From assembly GCA_030044045.1 (NCBI GenBank), contig JASHWO010000182.1:1-10187 (forward strand): a stretch of 10,187 bases of DNA, read 5' to 3'. The notes beneath the pieces are model-generated. The model was not told the origin of the DNA and searched no databases. It saw nothing but the letters and a program-made list of their open reading frames with translations. Positions 1 through 7,007 of this stretch are shown here, in pieces. Source of the stretch: Acidimicrobiales bacterium. Its GTDB lineage: Bacteria; Actinomycetota; Acidimicrobiia; Acidimicrobiales; RAAP-2. Within the stretch, counting starts at the first letter, position 1. Each line of letters begins with the position of its first letter. A program made the translations under genes and the position numbers.

Positions 1-1975
1 ACGCTCCCCCGGCCCCGGCTCCGGCCACGGCGGGGCGGGCGGGCAGCAGCGCCACCGGCACCCGGCCGCCGGTGGACAGGTCCTGGCCGGTGCCCTGGCT
101 GCCCCCGGCCGGGGGCACCGGGGAGGCCACCACGTGCTCCAGCCCGAGGCCGGTGCAGGCCCCGCAGTCGTAGCAGGGGATCCAGCGGCAGTCCTCCAGC
201 CCCGCCCCGGCCAACGCCGACTGCCACTGCTCCCAAAGGAAGTCCCGGTGGAGACCGGCCGAGACGTGGTCCCAAGGCAACGCCTCGTCCTCGCCCCGCT
301 CCCGGTGCACCACCTCGTCCAGCGAGAGCCCCTCGGCGGCCAGGGCCGCCTCCCAGAGCGACAGGTCGAACCGCTCCGACCACTCCTGGAAGGTGCCGCC
401 GGCCCGCCACACCCGCTCGATCACCGCGCCGATCCGCCGGTCACCCCGGCTGGCGATGCCCTCGGCCACCGAGGCCTCCGGGTCGTGCCAGCGGATGGTC
501 AGCCCCCGGACGCCCCGGCCCGCCTCCCGCAACAGGGCCACCTTGCGCCGGAGCTCGTCCACCGTGTCCTGCCGGAACCACTGGAACGGGGTGTGGGGCT
601 TCGGCACGAACCCGCCCACCGAGGCCACCACGGTGACCGACCGGTGGTACCGCCGGCCGATCTCCACGGTACGAGCCCCCAGCTCGGCGATCCCCCGCAC
701 GTCCTCGTCGCGCTCGGTGGGCAGCCCGATCAGGAAGTACAGCTTGACCCGGCGCCAGCCCTGCCCGAAGGCGGCGTCGACGGCGCGGTACAGGTCCTCC
801 TCCCGGATCAGCTTGTTGATCACCTGGCGCATGCGCCAGGTCCCGCCCTCGGGGGCGAAGGTCAGGCCGGTGCGCCGGACCCGCTGGATCTGGGCCGCCG
901 TGCCCACGGTGAAGGCGTCCACCCGCAGGCTGGGCAGGCTGACCGAGACCCGCCCGCCGTGCCGGGGGTCGTCCACGATGTCGCGCACCGTGCCCTCGAT
1001 GTCCGAGAAGTCCGCAGTGGAGAGGGAGGTCAGGGCCACCTCGTCGTAGCCGCTCCAGGCCAGGCCGTCGCGGACCATCTGCCGCACCTGCTCGGCCGGG
1101 CGCTCCCGCACCGGCCGGGTGATCATCCCGGCCTGGCAGAAGCGGCAGCCGCGGGTGCAGCCCCGGAACACCTCCACGTTCAGCCGGTCGTGCACCACCT
1201 CGGTCAGCGGCACCAGCTGGCGGCGGGGATAGGGCCAGTCGGCCAGGTCGGCCACGGTCCGCTTGCCCACCACCGGCGGGACCCCGCTCCCGGGCACCGG
1301 CTCGGTGCCGGCCAGGCGCCCGCCCTCGTAGCGGGGCCGGTAGCAGCTCGGCACGTAGACCCCGTCCACGCCGGACAGATCCCGGAGCACCGCACGGCGG
1401 TCCCGCCCGGCGGCCGGCTGGGACAGCCACGGCAGCAGCACCTCGGTGACCTCGCCCACCGCCTCCTCTCCGTCGCCCATCACGAAGGCGTCGACGAAGT
1501 CGGCCAGCGGCTCCGGGTTGTACGCGCAATGCCCGCCGGCCATCACCAGGGGGTCGGCCCCGTCCCGGTCGGCCGCCCGCACCGGCACCCCGGCCAGGTC
1601 GACCAGGTTCAGCAGGTTGGTGTACACCAGCTCGGCCGAGAGGTTGAAGGCCAGCACGTCGAAGGCCCGGGCCGGCAGGTGGTTCTCCACCGAGAACAGC
1701 GGTACCCCGGCCGCCCGCATGGCCGCCTCCATGTCCACCCAGGGGGCGTAGGTCCGCTCGGCCAGGGCGTCCGGACGGTCGTTCAGCAGCTCGTAGAGGA
1801 TCTGGAGGCCCTGGTTCGGCAGGCCGACCTCGTAGGTGTCCGGGTAGACCAGGAGCCAGGCCGCCCGCCCGGCACCATGGTCGGGCCGGCGTGCCCCCAT
1901 CTCCCCGCCGATGTAGCGGGCCGGCTTCTGGACGCCGGCAAGCAGGGGCTCGATCCGTGGCCAGAGGGAGTCCAT
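1..1975 (-). CDS. B12-binding-type radical SAM protein (TIGR03960-like), 3' end cut by window edge
   Basis: 658 codons are visible from ATG at 1975, and the frame is still open at the window edge. Residues about 1-20 (opening MDSLWPRIEPLL) match the usual start of this family. Residues about 25-200 form a cobalamin-binding-like Rossmann region with stretches such as YPDTYEVGLPNQGLQILYE and VMAGGHCAYNPEP. The radical SAM cluster motif CxxxCxxC is C273, C277 and C280, in GCTRGCRFCQAG. A second cysteine group, CxxCxxC at C601, C604 and C607 (CYDCGAC), is typical of the family's C-terminal part and may bind metal. Substrate and reaction are unknown for the family. The last ~50 residues are Gly/Ala/Pro-rich and may link to a fused DUF2344-type domain beyond the window, as in some relatives; this is inference. 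The gene begins 30 bp after mrdA and has no clear Shine-Dalgarno sequence. Family assignment is confident, function is not. Confidence 0.9.
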   Translation of the reverse strand, partial: MDSLWPRIEPLLAGVQKPARYIGGEMGARRPDHGAGRAAWLLVYPDTYEVGLPNQGLQILYELLNDRPDALAERTYAPWVDMEAAMRAAGVPLFSVENHLPARAFDVLAFNLSAELVYTNLLNLVDLAGVPVRAADRDGADPLVMAGGHCAYNPEPLADFVDAFVMGDGEEAVGEVTEVLLPWLSQPAAGRDRRAVLRDLSGVDGVYVPSCYRPRYEGGRLAGTEPVPGSGVPPVVGKRTVADLADWPYPRRQLVPLTEVVHDRLNVEVFRGCTRGCRFCQAGMITRPVRERPAEQVRQMVRDGLAWSGYDEVALTSLSTADFSDIEGTVRDIVDDPRHGGRVSVSLPSLRVDAFTVGTAAQIQRVRRTGLTFAPEGGTWRMRQVINKLIREEDLYRAVDAAFGQGWRRVKLYFLIGLPTERDEDVRGIAELGARTVEIGRRYHRSVTVVASVGGFVPKPHTPFQWFRQDTVDELRRKVALLREAGRGVRGLTIRWHDPEASVAEGIASRGDRRIGAVIERVWRAGGTFQEWSERFDLSLWEAALAAEGLSLDEVVHRERGEDEALPWDHVSAGLHRDFLWEQWQSALAGAGLEDCRWIPCYDCGACTGLGLEHVVASPVPPAGGSQGTGQDLSTGGRVPVALLPARPAVAGAGAGGA

Positions 1976-1984
1976 ACCGCGGCC

Positions 1985-1990
1985 AGTCTA
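1985..1990 (-). promoter_or_regulatory. possible -10 hexamer TAGACT just upstream of the radical SAM gene
   Basis: On the minus strand TAGACT fits the actinobacterial TAnnnT -10 pattern. It ends 9 nt before the ATG at 1975, so a transcript would be leaderless or nearly so. That would agree with the missing Shine-Dalgarno sequence. No convincing -35 box lies 17 nt upstream, and part of the site falls in the short mrdA-to-radical-SAM gap, so read-through from mrdA remains equally possible. Confidence 0.25.
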
Positions 1991-2005
1991 CGGCTGCCGC
2001 AGCTC

Positions 2006-4189
2006 TCAGCCGCCGTGCGGAGGCAGGGTGGTGGGCGGGGTTGTCGACGGCGGGCTCGACGCCGTGGGCAGGATCAGTGTTGTCGACACCGGGTTGGCGT
2101 AGAGGTAGTTGAAGGTGTTGGCCACCGCCGGGGCGGCGGCGGCGGCGCCGTAGCCGCCCTGGGAGACCACCGCCGCCACCACGTACTGGTGTGTGGTGTT
2201 GGTGGGGCCGAACCCCACGAACCAGGCGTTCGGCGCATGGCCGGTTCCGGCTGTGGCCGTTGTGGCGGTGCCGGTCTTGCCGGCGATGGGGTATGTGGCC
2301 GGCACGTGGGAGTCGGCCTGGAAGGTGCCATAGGCGGTGCCGCCCGGTGTGTGGGTGACGCCCAGGAACCCCTGCAGCAGGGTGGCGTAGTTTGTCGGCG
2401 AGATCGGCACGTGCTCGGTGACCTTCGGGGCGATCTTCCGCACCAGCTTGCCACTGGTACTCACGATGGCCCCGGCCACCTCGGGCTGGTGCCGCACCCC
2501 GTGGTCGGCAAAGGTGGCGTAGGCCTGGGCCTCCTCGATCGGGGTGACCACGGTGCCGCCCTGGCCGAAGGCCATCTCGATCTGTGTCCCCACGTACCAG
2601 GAGTCGTTCGGGTAGTTGGCCGGTGTGGCCTGGTGCAGCTTCTGCCGCTCCGCCTGGCTGTCCACCCGGCCGGCCACCTCGTCGGGCAGGTCGATGCCGG
2701 TCAGCTCGCCGAAGCCGTACTCGTTGGCCGTTGTCTGTATGGGGGCCTGGCCGTAGGTGCCGGCGTCCTTGAAGAAGCGGTAGCCCATTGTGTAGAAGAA
2801 GAAGTCGTCCGAGATGGTGAGGGCCCTGGACACGTCCACCGGGCCGGCGCCGCGTGCTGTGTCGTCGTGGAACGAGCAGCCAGCACCTTTGCATGTTGTT
2901 GTGTGCACCACGAAGGTGCCGGTGTCGTCCACGGTGGTCCCGGCGTCGATCAGCCCGGACTGCAGGGCGGCGGTGGCCGTGGCCAGCTTGAAGGTGGATC
3001 CTGGGGTGTACAGGCCCTGGATGGCGTTGTTGTTCAGCGGGCACTTGTCGCCGGCGGCGGTGTTGCATGTGGCGTTGAGGGCATCGTAGGCGGCGGTCGA
3101 GATGCCCCCCACCCATGTCTCGAGTGTGTATGTGGGCACCGACACCATGGCCAGCACGGCGCCGGTCTCGGCATCGAGCACCACGGCGGCGCCGTTGGTG
3201 GCCTTCGGGTAGCCCGTTGTCTTTGTGAAGGTCTGACGGTCGGTGGCCATGTCGGCCAGCAAGTTCTGCTTCAGATCCTCCTGTAGGCCCTCTGTGATGT
3301 TGAGCTCGACGGTGTCCCCCTGCACCGCGGCGGTCTGGCTCACTGTGCCCACCACCTGGCCGGCCGGGTTCACCGTGACCGTCTGCCGGCCGGGCTTGCC
3401 CCGCAGGTCCTGCTGGTACTCCTCCTCGATGCCGGTCTTGCCAACCTGTGTGGACTGGGAGTAGCCCTGGTTCGGGTGGGCCTTCAGGAATGTCCCTGTG
3501 ACGGCCCCGACGTAGCCCAGCACCTGGGACGCCACCGTACCGCCCTGGGGGTAGGTCCGGGCCGTGACCTGTGTCACCGACACCCCGGGGTACTCGGACT
3601 TGTGGTCGTCGAGGTACTGGACCACCGTTGTCGGTGCTGTCTTCAGGATCGGCACCGGCTGGTACGGGCTGTACTGCACGTCTGCCAGGGCCTTCTCCAC
3701 TGTCGTGGGCTTCTCTCCCACCAGTGCCGCCACCTTGCCGATGATCGAGGGGTCCTGTGTCGCCTCGGCCCGGGAGAGCGTGATCTCCTTCTCCGGCTTG
3801 TCGCCGACCAGCACGGTGTCCTTCCGGTCCACGATGAACCCGCGGGGCGCCGGCACTGTCACCGTACGGGTCTGGTTGGCCGCGGCGGCCCGGGTGTATG
3901 TCTTGGTGTGGAGCACCTGCAGGCTCCACAGCCGGAGCACCATCACACCGAAGAGCATCAGCACCACCAGCCCGATCACCTTCAGCCGGAGCAGCGGACG
4001 GGACGGCGTGTCCTCGGGCGAGCCCACCACCGCGGCCACGTTGACCGTGCGCCGGGGCCGGATACGGGGCTGCCGGGGGGCAGGGCGGCGCCGGCGGCCC
4101 GCCGCCTCACGGGCCTGCCGGCGGGGCGTGGGCGGCCGGGCGTAGTACCGCGCACCCCGGAAGGGGTGGCGCATGGTGTGCCGCTTCAC
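2006..4189 (-). CDS. mrdA: Penicillin-binding protein 2, elongation transpeptidase
   Basis: 727 residues from GTG at 4189. This is a class B PBP that cross-links peptidoglycan on the outer face of the membrane during side-wall growth. The N-terminal 69 residues are an Arg/Pro-rich cytoplasmic tail, residues about 70-92 are a membrane anchor, and a PBP dimerisation domain follows. The transpeptidase domain has SxxK at S398-K401 (GSTFK, S398 nucleophile), an SxN-position motif written SDD at S460, and KTG at K638-G640 (AGKTGTATTA). The C-terminus is a Pro/Thr-rich tail. The start is chosen because GTG overlaps the mreD stop as GTGA and has GGGGAG 6 nt upstream; ATG at 4174 is a weaker alternative. 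About a third of the Thr codons are ACA by hand count, unlike most neighbours. rodA, its usual partner gene, does not follow. Confidence 0.95.
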   Translation of the reverse strand: MKRHTMRHPFRGARYYARPPTPRRQAREAAGRRRRPAPRQPRIRPRRTVNVAAVVGSPEDTPSRPLLRLKVIGLVVLMLFGVMVLRLWSLQVLHTKTYTRAAAANQTRTVTVPAPRGFIVDRKDTVLVGDKPEKEITLSRAEATQDPSIIGKVAALVGEKPTTVEKALADVQYSPYQPVPILKTAPTTVVQYLDDHKSEYPGVSVTQVTARTYPQGGTVASQVLGYVGAVTGTFLKAHPNQGYSQSTQVGKTGIEEEYQQDLRGKPGRQTVTVNPAGQVVGTVSQTAAVQGDTVELNITEGLQEDLKQNLLADMATDRQTFTKTTGYPKATNGAAVVLDAETGAVLAMVSVPTYTLETWVGGISTAAYDALNATCNTAAGDKCPLNNNAIQGLYTPGSTFKLATATAALQSGLIDAGTTVDDTGTFVVHTTTCKGAGCSFHDDTARGAGPVDVSRALTISDDFFFYTMGYRFFKDAGTYGQAPIQTTANEYGFGELTGIDLPDEVAGRVDSQAERQKLHQATPANYPNDSWYVGTQIEMAFGQGGTVVTPIEEAQAYATFADHGVRHQPEVAGAIVSTSGKLVRKIAPKVTEHVPISPTNYATLLQGFLGVTHTPGGTAYGTFQADSHVPATYPIAGKTGTATTATAGTGHAPNAWFVGFGPTNTTHQYVVAAVVSQGGYGAAAAAPAVANTFNYLYANPVSTTLILPTASSPPSTTPPTTLPPHGG

Positions 4190-4716
4190 CAGCGGCTCCC
4201 CACGGCCCGGGCCCGGGTGCGCTCGTCGGCCGAGGGACCGACGGCCCAGGTGACCAGGCGCAGCGCCGGCACGGCCAGCACGGCGTTGGCCACCGCCACC
4301 ACCGCGGCCACCGCCACCAGGTCGACCTGCACGAACTGCCCCTGTCCCAGCACGGCGCCGAGCACGGCGTACAGCATGACCCACACGATGCTGGCGGCGA
4401 GCGCGACCAGCGGCGGGAACCACCACACCTCACGGGTGGTCGAGCCGGTGACGGAGCCCACGGCGAAGCCCACCAGGCAGCCCACCAGGGCGCTGAGCCC
4501 GAAGGGCGTGGGCAGGAGCAGGTCGGCGGCCAGGCCGGCCACGAAGCCGGCCACCGCCCCTTCCTCCGGGCCGGCGGCGATGCCGGCGGCGACGGGCAGC
4601 AGGACCATGATGTCTGGATGGACGCCGTGGACGGTGACGTCCAGCATCAGCGTGGACTGCACCACCAGGAACAGCAACGCCACCAGCAGCCCCCGCAGGA
4701 CGGCCCGGCCCGTCAC
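4186..4716 (-). CDS. mreD: Rod shape-determining protein MreD
   Basis: 176 residues from GTG at 4716, almost wholly hydrophobic with about five membrane segments. The first is near residues 6-25 (LRGLLVALLFLVVQSTLM), and others include an Ala/Gly-rich segment around PEEGAVAGFVAGLAADLLLP, the family's most recognisable stretch. MreD is an integral membrane partner of MreC and helps couple MreB filaments to PBP2 and RodA. Its position between mreC and mrdA supports the call, since sequence conservation in this family is low. The start codon lies in the 3' arm of a strong hairpin at 4713-4735 and lacks a good Shine-Dalgarno sequence. Translation may therefore depend on coupling to the upstream mini-ORF or on hairpin opening. 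Thr codons here are ACC or ACG, not the ACA common in the genes on either side. Confidence 0.9.
   Translation of the reverse strand: MTGRAVLRGLLVALLFLVVQSTLMLDVTVHGVHPDIMVLLPVAAGIAAGPEEGAVAGFVAGLAADLLLPTPFGLSALVGCLVGFAVGSVTGSTTREVWWFPPLVALAASIVWVMLYAVLGAVLGQGQFVQVDLVAVAAVVAVANAVLAVPALRLVTWAVGPSADERTRARAVGSRW
4196..4201 (-). promoter_or_regulatory. ribosome binding site of mrdA
   Basis: GGGGAG on the minus strand lies 6 nt before the GTG at 4189, inside the 3' end of mreD. With the 4-bp GTGA overlap it points to translational coupling of mreD and mrdA and decides the GTG start. Confidence 0.6.
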
Positions 4717-4766
4717 GGGGCAGGGGCCCCCGTGATCGGGAGGAGCCTGGGTTGGGGCGCCCAGGC
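4713..4766 (-). repeat. palindromic element copy D, opposite orientation, in the mreC-mreD gap
   Basis: Read on the minus strand it repeats the order of the copies read on the plus strand elsewhere. Hairpin 1 (4745-4766) has arms GCCTGGG and CCCAGGC around the loop CGCCCCAA. A CTCCTCC linker follows, then hairpin 2 (4713-4735) with 8-bp arms TCACGGGG and CCCCGTGA around GCCCCTG. The loop of hairpin 1 is identical to copies A and B, while one stem base pair is exchanged (C-G to T-A). Hairpin 2 differs in several pairs but still pairs fully. The mreD GTG lies in its 3' arm. Membership rests on loop, linker and layout, since arm identity is only partial. Confidence 0.7.
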
Positions 4767-4790
4767 GGGCAGGTAGGCCCGGCCCGTCAC
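4713..4790 (-). CDS. possible 25-codon leader ORF before mreD
   Basis: An open frame starts at GTG 4790, 10 nt after the mreC stop, and ends with TGA at 4715-4713, overlapping the mreD GTG as GTGA. It begins MTGRA, the same five residues as MreD, because its start is a 20-bp direct repeat of the mreD start region 74 bp away. The rest is Pro-rich (for example LPAWAPQPRLLP). No Shine-Dalgarno sequence is obvious. It could act as a translational coupler that opens the hairpin over the mreD start, or be a by-product of the duplication. No known leader peptide is recognised. Confidence 0.25.
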   Translation of the reverse strand: MTGRAYLPAWAPQPRLLPITGAPAP

Positions 4791-4800
4791 GGGGCTGTGC

Positions 4801-5655
4801 TCACGGGGCGGGGCTCCACTGGACCACCTGGACGTAGGCCAGTGTCGACAGGTCGGCCGCCGGGGCCAGGCGCACGTCCTTCTCGGTGGCCCCGGGCACG
4901 GTGCGCACCGAGGTCACCCGGCCCACCGGGATCCCCTTCGGGAAGGCGGCCCCGGCCAGGCCGTTGGTGTACATCTCCTCGTGGAGGTGGACGGGGGTGG
5001 TGCGTGACACGTAGAGGGCCTTCATCGGGGACCCACCGCCCTGGCCCTGCACCACCGCTGTGAACGGCCCACTGGAACCGCTACCGAATGTGACCCCCAC
5101 CGAGGACTGCCCGGCGGTGACCAGGGCCACTGTGGCCGTGCGGTGGCTGGCCTGCACCACCCGGCCCACCAGCCCGCCGCCGCCCACCACCGGGTCTGTG
5201 ACGGCCACCCCGTCGTCACGGCCCTTGTCGATGGTGATGGTGGCTGTGAAGTCCGACGATCCCTTGGCCTCGGTCTGGGCGGTCACGAAGTGCAGCGACC
5301 CGGGCGATGTGAGGGCGTGGGACTGGAGCGCCTTGTCGAGCTGGGCCAGCTCTTCCCTGGCCCGCTTGGCCTCGCCGTCGCCCAGCTCGAGCTGGGCGAT
5401 CTCCGCCTGCAGCTTCTGGTTCTCCTGCTGGAGGGCGCCGTAGTGGAAAGCGCCGGCGAAGAAGTCGCCCACCGGGTGCACGATGCCGTTCACCCCCGAG
5501 CGCAGGGGAGTGAAGATGTCTGTGGCCACCGACTTGACGCCGGCCGTGAGGTCGTGGGTCCGATCGCTCTCGTCCAGGCTGATCACCGTGATCGAGACCA
5601 ACACCAGCACCAGCAGCACGACCAAGGTGCGTCGCGACCGTCTGGGTCTGGCCAC
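4801..5655 (-). CDS. mreC: Rod shape-determining protein MreC
   Basis: 284 residues from GTG at 5655. A basic start (MARPRRSRR) precedes a membrane anchor at about 10-27. A coiled coil follows at about 75-110 (LQQENQKLQAEIAQLELGD), then the beta-rich MreC core with DKGRDDGV and VVGGGGLVGRVV, both typical of the family. The length is normal. MreC is a bitopic scaffold; most of it lies outside the membrane, where it self-associates and activates PBP2. It follows mreB by 26 bp, with only a weak purine-rich stretch upstream, so it is probably cotranscribed. By hand count about 8 of 25 Thr codons are ACA, a trait shared with mrdA but not with mreB or mreD. Confidence 0.95.
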   Translation of the reverse strand: MARPRRSRRTLVVLLVLVLVSITVISLDESDRTHDLTAGVKSVATDIFTPLRSGVNGIVHPVGDFFAGAFHYGALQQENQKLQAEIAQLELGDGEAKRAREELAQLDKALQSHALTSPGSLHFVTAQTEAKGSSDFTATITIDKGRDDGVAVTDPVVGGGGLVGRVVQASHRTATVALVTAGQSSVGVTFGSGSSGPFTAVVQGQGGGSPMKALYVSRTTPVHLHEEMYTNGLAGAAFPKGIPVGRVTSVRTVPGATEKDVRLAPAADLSTLAYVQVVQWSPAP

Positions 5656-5681
5656 CCCTGCCGCCCCGCCTCGCGATCAGG

Positions 5682-6713
5682 TCAGCGGGAGGTAGAGGTG
5701 ATGAGCACCCGCTTCAGGGCCTCGAACTCCTCTAGGCACTGCCCGCTCCCGACGGCCACGCAGTTCAACGGGTCGCGGGCCACCACGATCGGCATGCCCG
5801 TCTCGTGCTGCAGGCGCGCGTCCAGCCCGTGCAGCAGGGCACCCCCGCCGGTCAGCACGATCCCCTGCTCCATGATGTCGGCGGCCAGCTCCGGCGGGGT
5901 GCGGTCGAGGGTGACCTTCACCGCGTCGATGATGGCCGACACCGGCTCGTCGATGGCGTGGCGGATCTCCTCGGTGGACACCACCACCGTCTTGGGCAGG
6001 CCGGTCACCAGGTCCCGGCCGCGGATCTCGGCGTGCAGCTCCTCCTCCAGCGGGAAGGCCGAGCCCAGGGCGATCTTGATCTCCTCGGCGGTGCGCTCGC
6101 CCAGGGCCAGGCTGAACTCCTTCTTGACGAAGGACACGATGGCCTCGTCCAGCTCGTCACCGCCGATGCGGACCGACTGGCTGGTCACGATGCCGCCCAG
6201 CGAGATCACCGCCACCTCGGTGGTGCCGCCGCCGATGTCCACCACCATGTTCCCGGTGGGCTCGTGGACCGGCAGGCCGGCGCCGATCGCCGCCGCCATC
6301 GGCTCCTCGATGATGTACGCCTTGCGGGCCCCGGCGTACTCGGCCGCCTCCATCACCGCCCGCTGCTCCACCCCGGTGATGCCCGAGGGCACGCAGATCA
6401 CCATGCGCGGCTTGGCGAAGCGGCGCTGGTGCACCCGGTGGATGAAGTAGCGGAGCATCTTCTCGCAGATCTCGAAGTCGGCGATGACCCCGTCCTTCAG
6501 CGGGCGGATGGCCTGGATGTTGCTCGGGGTGCGGCCGATCATCCGCTTGGCCTCGGCGCCGACCGCCAGGGGCCGGCCGTCCTTGACGTCCACAGCCACC
6601 ACCGACGGCTCGTTCAGCACGATGCCGCGGCCCCGGACGTACACCAGGGTGTTGGCCGTACCCAGGTCCACGGCCATGTCGCGGCCCAGGATGTTCAGGC
6701 GATTGTCGGGCAT
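5682..6713 (-). CDS. mreB: Rod shape-determining protein MreB, actin-like
   Basis: 343 residues, the usual length. MreB polymerises with ATP under the membrane and directs lateral wall synthesis. The nucleotide-binding motifs are all present: phosphate 1 [10 protein letters not shown] at 16-25, phosphate 2 DIGGGTTEV at 159-167, and the adenosine motif [11 protein letters not shown] at 288-298. ATG at 6713 is preferred because the protein then starts like its family and GAGAGGA lies 8 nt upstream. The frame stays open far upstream through the repeat array, but those codons are not MreB-like. A candidate promoter lies about 80 bp upstream, so mreB probably begins the mreBCD-mrdA transcript. Codon use is typical of the window, with no in-frame ACA seen. 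Confidence 0.98.
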   Translation of the reverse strand: MPDNRLNILGRDMAVDLGTANTLVYVRGRGIVLNEPSVVAVDVKDGRPLAVGAEAKRMIGRTPSNIQAIRPLKDGVIADFEICEKMLRYFIHRVHQRRFAKPRMVICVPSGITGVEQRAVMEAAEYAGARKAYIIEEPMAAAIGAGLPVHEPTGNMVVDIGGGTTEVAVISLGGIVTSQSVRIGGDELDEAIVSFVKKEFSLALGERTAEEIKIALGSAFPLEEELHAEIRGRDLVTGLPKTVVVSTEEIRHAIDEPVSAIIDAVKVTLDRTPPELAADIMEQGIVLTGGGALLHGLDARLQHETGMPIVVARDPLNCVAVGSGQCLEEFEALKRVLITSTSR

Positions 6714-6721
6714 GGTGCGGT

Positions 6722-6728
6722 TCCTCTC
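6722..6728 (-). promoter_or_regulatory. ribosome binding site of mreB
   Basis: GAGAGGA on the minus strand lies 8 nt before the ATG at 6713. It is the clearest Shine-Dalgarno sequence in the window and decides the mreB start against the longer open frame. Confidence 0.7.
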
Positions 6729-6793
6729 GAGACGCGGTGAGAAACCGGACGGCCGCCCGCCGGCGGCCACCCGGAGCCGGGTTGCGACCAGCA

Positions 6794-6822
6794 AGGCTAC
6801 GGGAACAGCCGGGCGGGCACAA
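6794..6822 (-). promoter_or_regulatory. candidate promoter of the mreBCD-mrdA operon
   Basis: On the minus strand TTGTGC (6822-6817) and TAGCCT (6799-6794) are separated by exactly 17 nt. This matches a housekeeping-type -35 and a TAnnnT -10. Transcription would start near 6787, leaving a leader of about 74 nt that contains the mreB ribosome binding site. The -35 box lies only 12 bp from the edge of the palindromic repeat array. The rest of 6714-6834 shows nothing else recognisable. Confidence 0.45.
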
Positions 6823-6834
6823 GGGCGCCCCATG

Positions 6835-7003
6835 GGCTGTGCTGCCAGGCCCGCATGGGGCCCCAACCCCACGCTCCTCTGCTGCGTGGGGCCCCTGCCC
6901 CACGCCCGGCTGTGCTGCCAGGCCCGCATGGGGCCCCAACCCCACGCCCGGCTGTGCTGCCAGGCCCGCATGGGGCCCCAACCCCACGCCCGGCTGTGCT
7001 GCC
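6835..7003. repeat. tandem palindromic element array C between ndk and mreB
   Basis: The 12-mer GGCTGTGCTGCC occurs four times (6835, 6908, 6950, 6992) and marks three complete units. Unit C1 (6835-6907, 73 bp) has two hairpins, at 6853-6874 and 6884-6905. The second is a perfect 9-bp stem with arms GCGTGGGGC and GCCCCACGC. C2 (6908-6949) and C3 (6950-6991) are identical 42-bp units with one hairpin each, at 6926-6947 and 6968-6989. The 42-bp form equals C1 minus 31 bp between two CCCCACGC copies. The A/C mismatch in the short hairpins becomes a G-U pair in minus-strand RNA. The last partial unit ends 4 bp from the ndk stop. The array fills most of the 294-bp intergenic gap and could also act as an RNA-stabilising or terminating structure. 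Confidence 0.9.
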
Positions 7004-7007
7004 GGTG

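Larger units (their letters stand above)
4702..4795. repeat. 20-bp direct repeat flanking the mreC-mreD spacer
   Basis: GGCCCGGCCCGTCACGGGGC occurs at 4702-4721 and again, without mismatch, at 4776-4795, offset by 74 bp. The first copy spans the mreD start codon. The second duplicates that start in the gap and creates the leader ORF. The repeat brackets palindromic element D, so it may reflect duplication accompanying its insertion, or a local tandem duplication. Confidence 0.8.

Noticed and set aside
134..3286. About 1050-codon plus-strand open frame
   Set aside because: It is antisense to genes with intact catalytic motifs, is rich in His/Gly/Val/Arg, and has no recognisable domain.
441..3929. 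Very long minus-strand open frame overlapping the radical SAM gene and mrdA
   Set aside because: It runs in another frame of two clearly recognised genes, has Gly/Arg/Pro-rich content without family motifs, and is expected in GC-rich DNA where stops are scarce.
5805..6740. Plus-strand open frame antisense to mreB
   Set aside because: His/Gly/Asp/Leu-rich shadow of a highly conserved gene, with no motif or start signal.
6714..6971. N-terminal extension of MreB with Trp/His/Ser/Arg-rich repeats
   Set aside because: The extension is translation of the repeat array. The ATG at 6713 has a good Shine-Dalgarno sequence and gives the usual MreB length and start.
6853..6989. Classical intrinsic terminator after ndk
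   Set aside because: The hairpins are strong but no T-run follows on the minus strand. A non-classical terminating or stabilising role remains possible and is noted with the array.
6835..7003. CRISPR array
   Set aside because: Units are directly adjacent, there are no unique spacers, and the period changes from 73 to 42 bp by an internal deletion. No cas gene is near.
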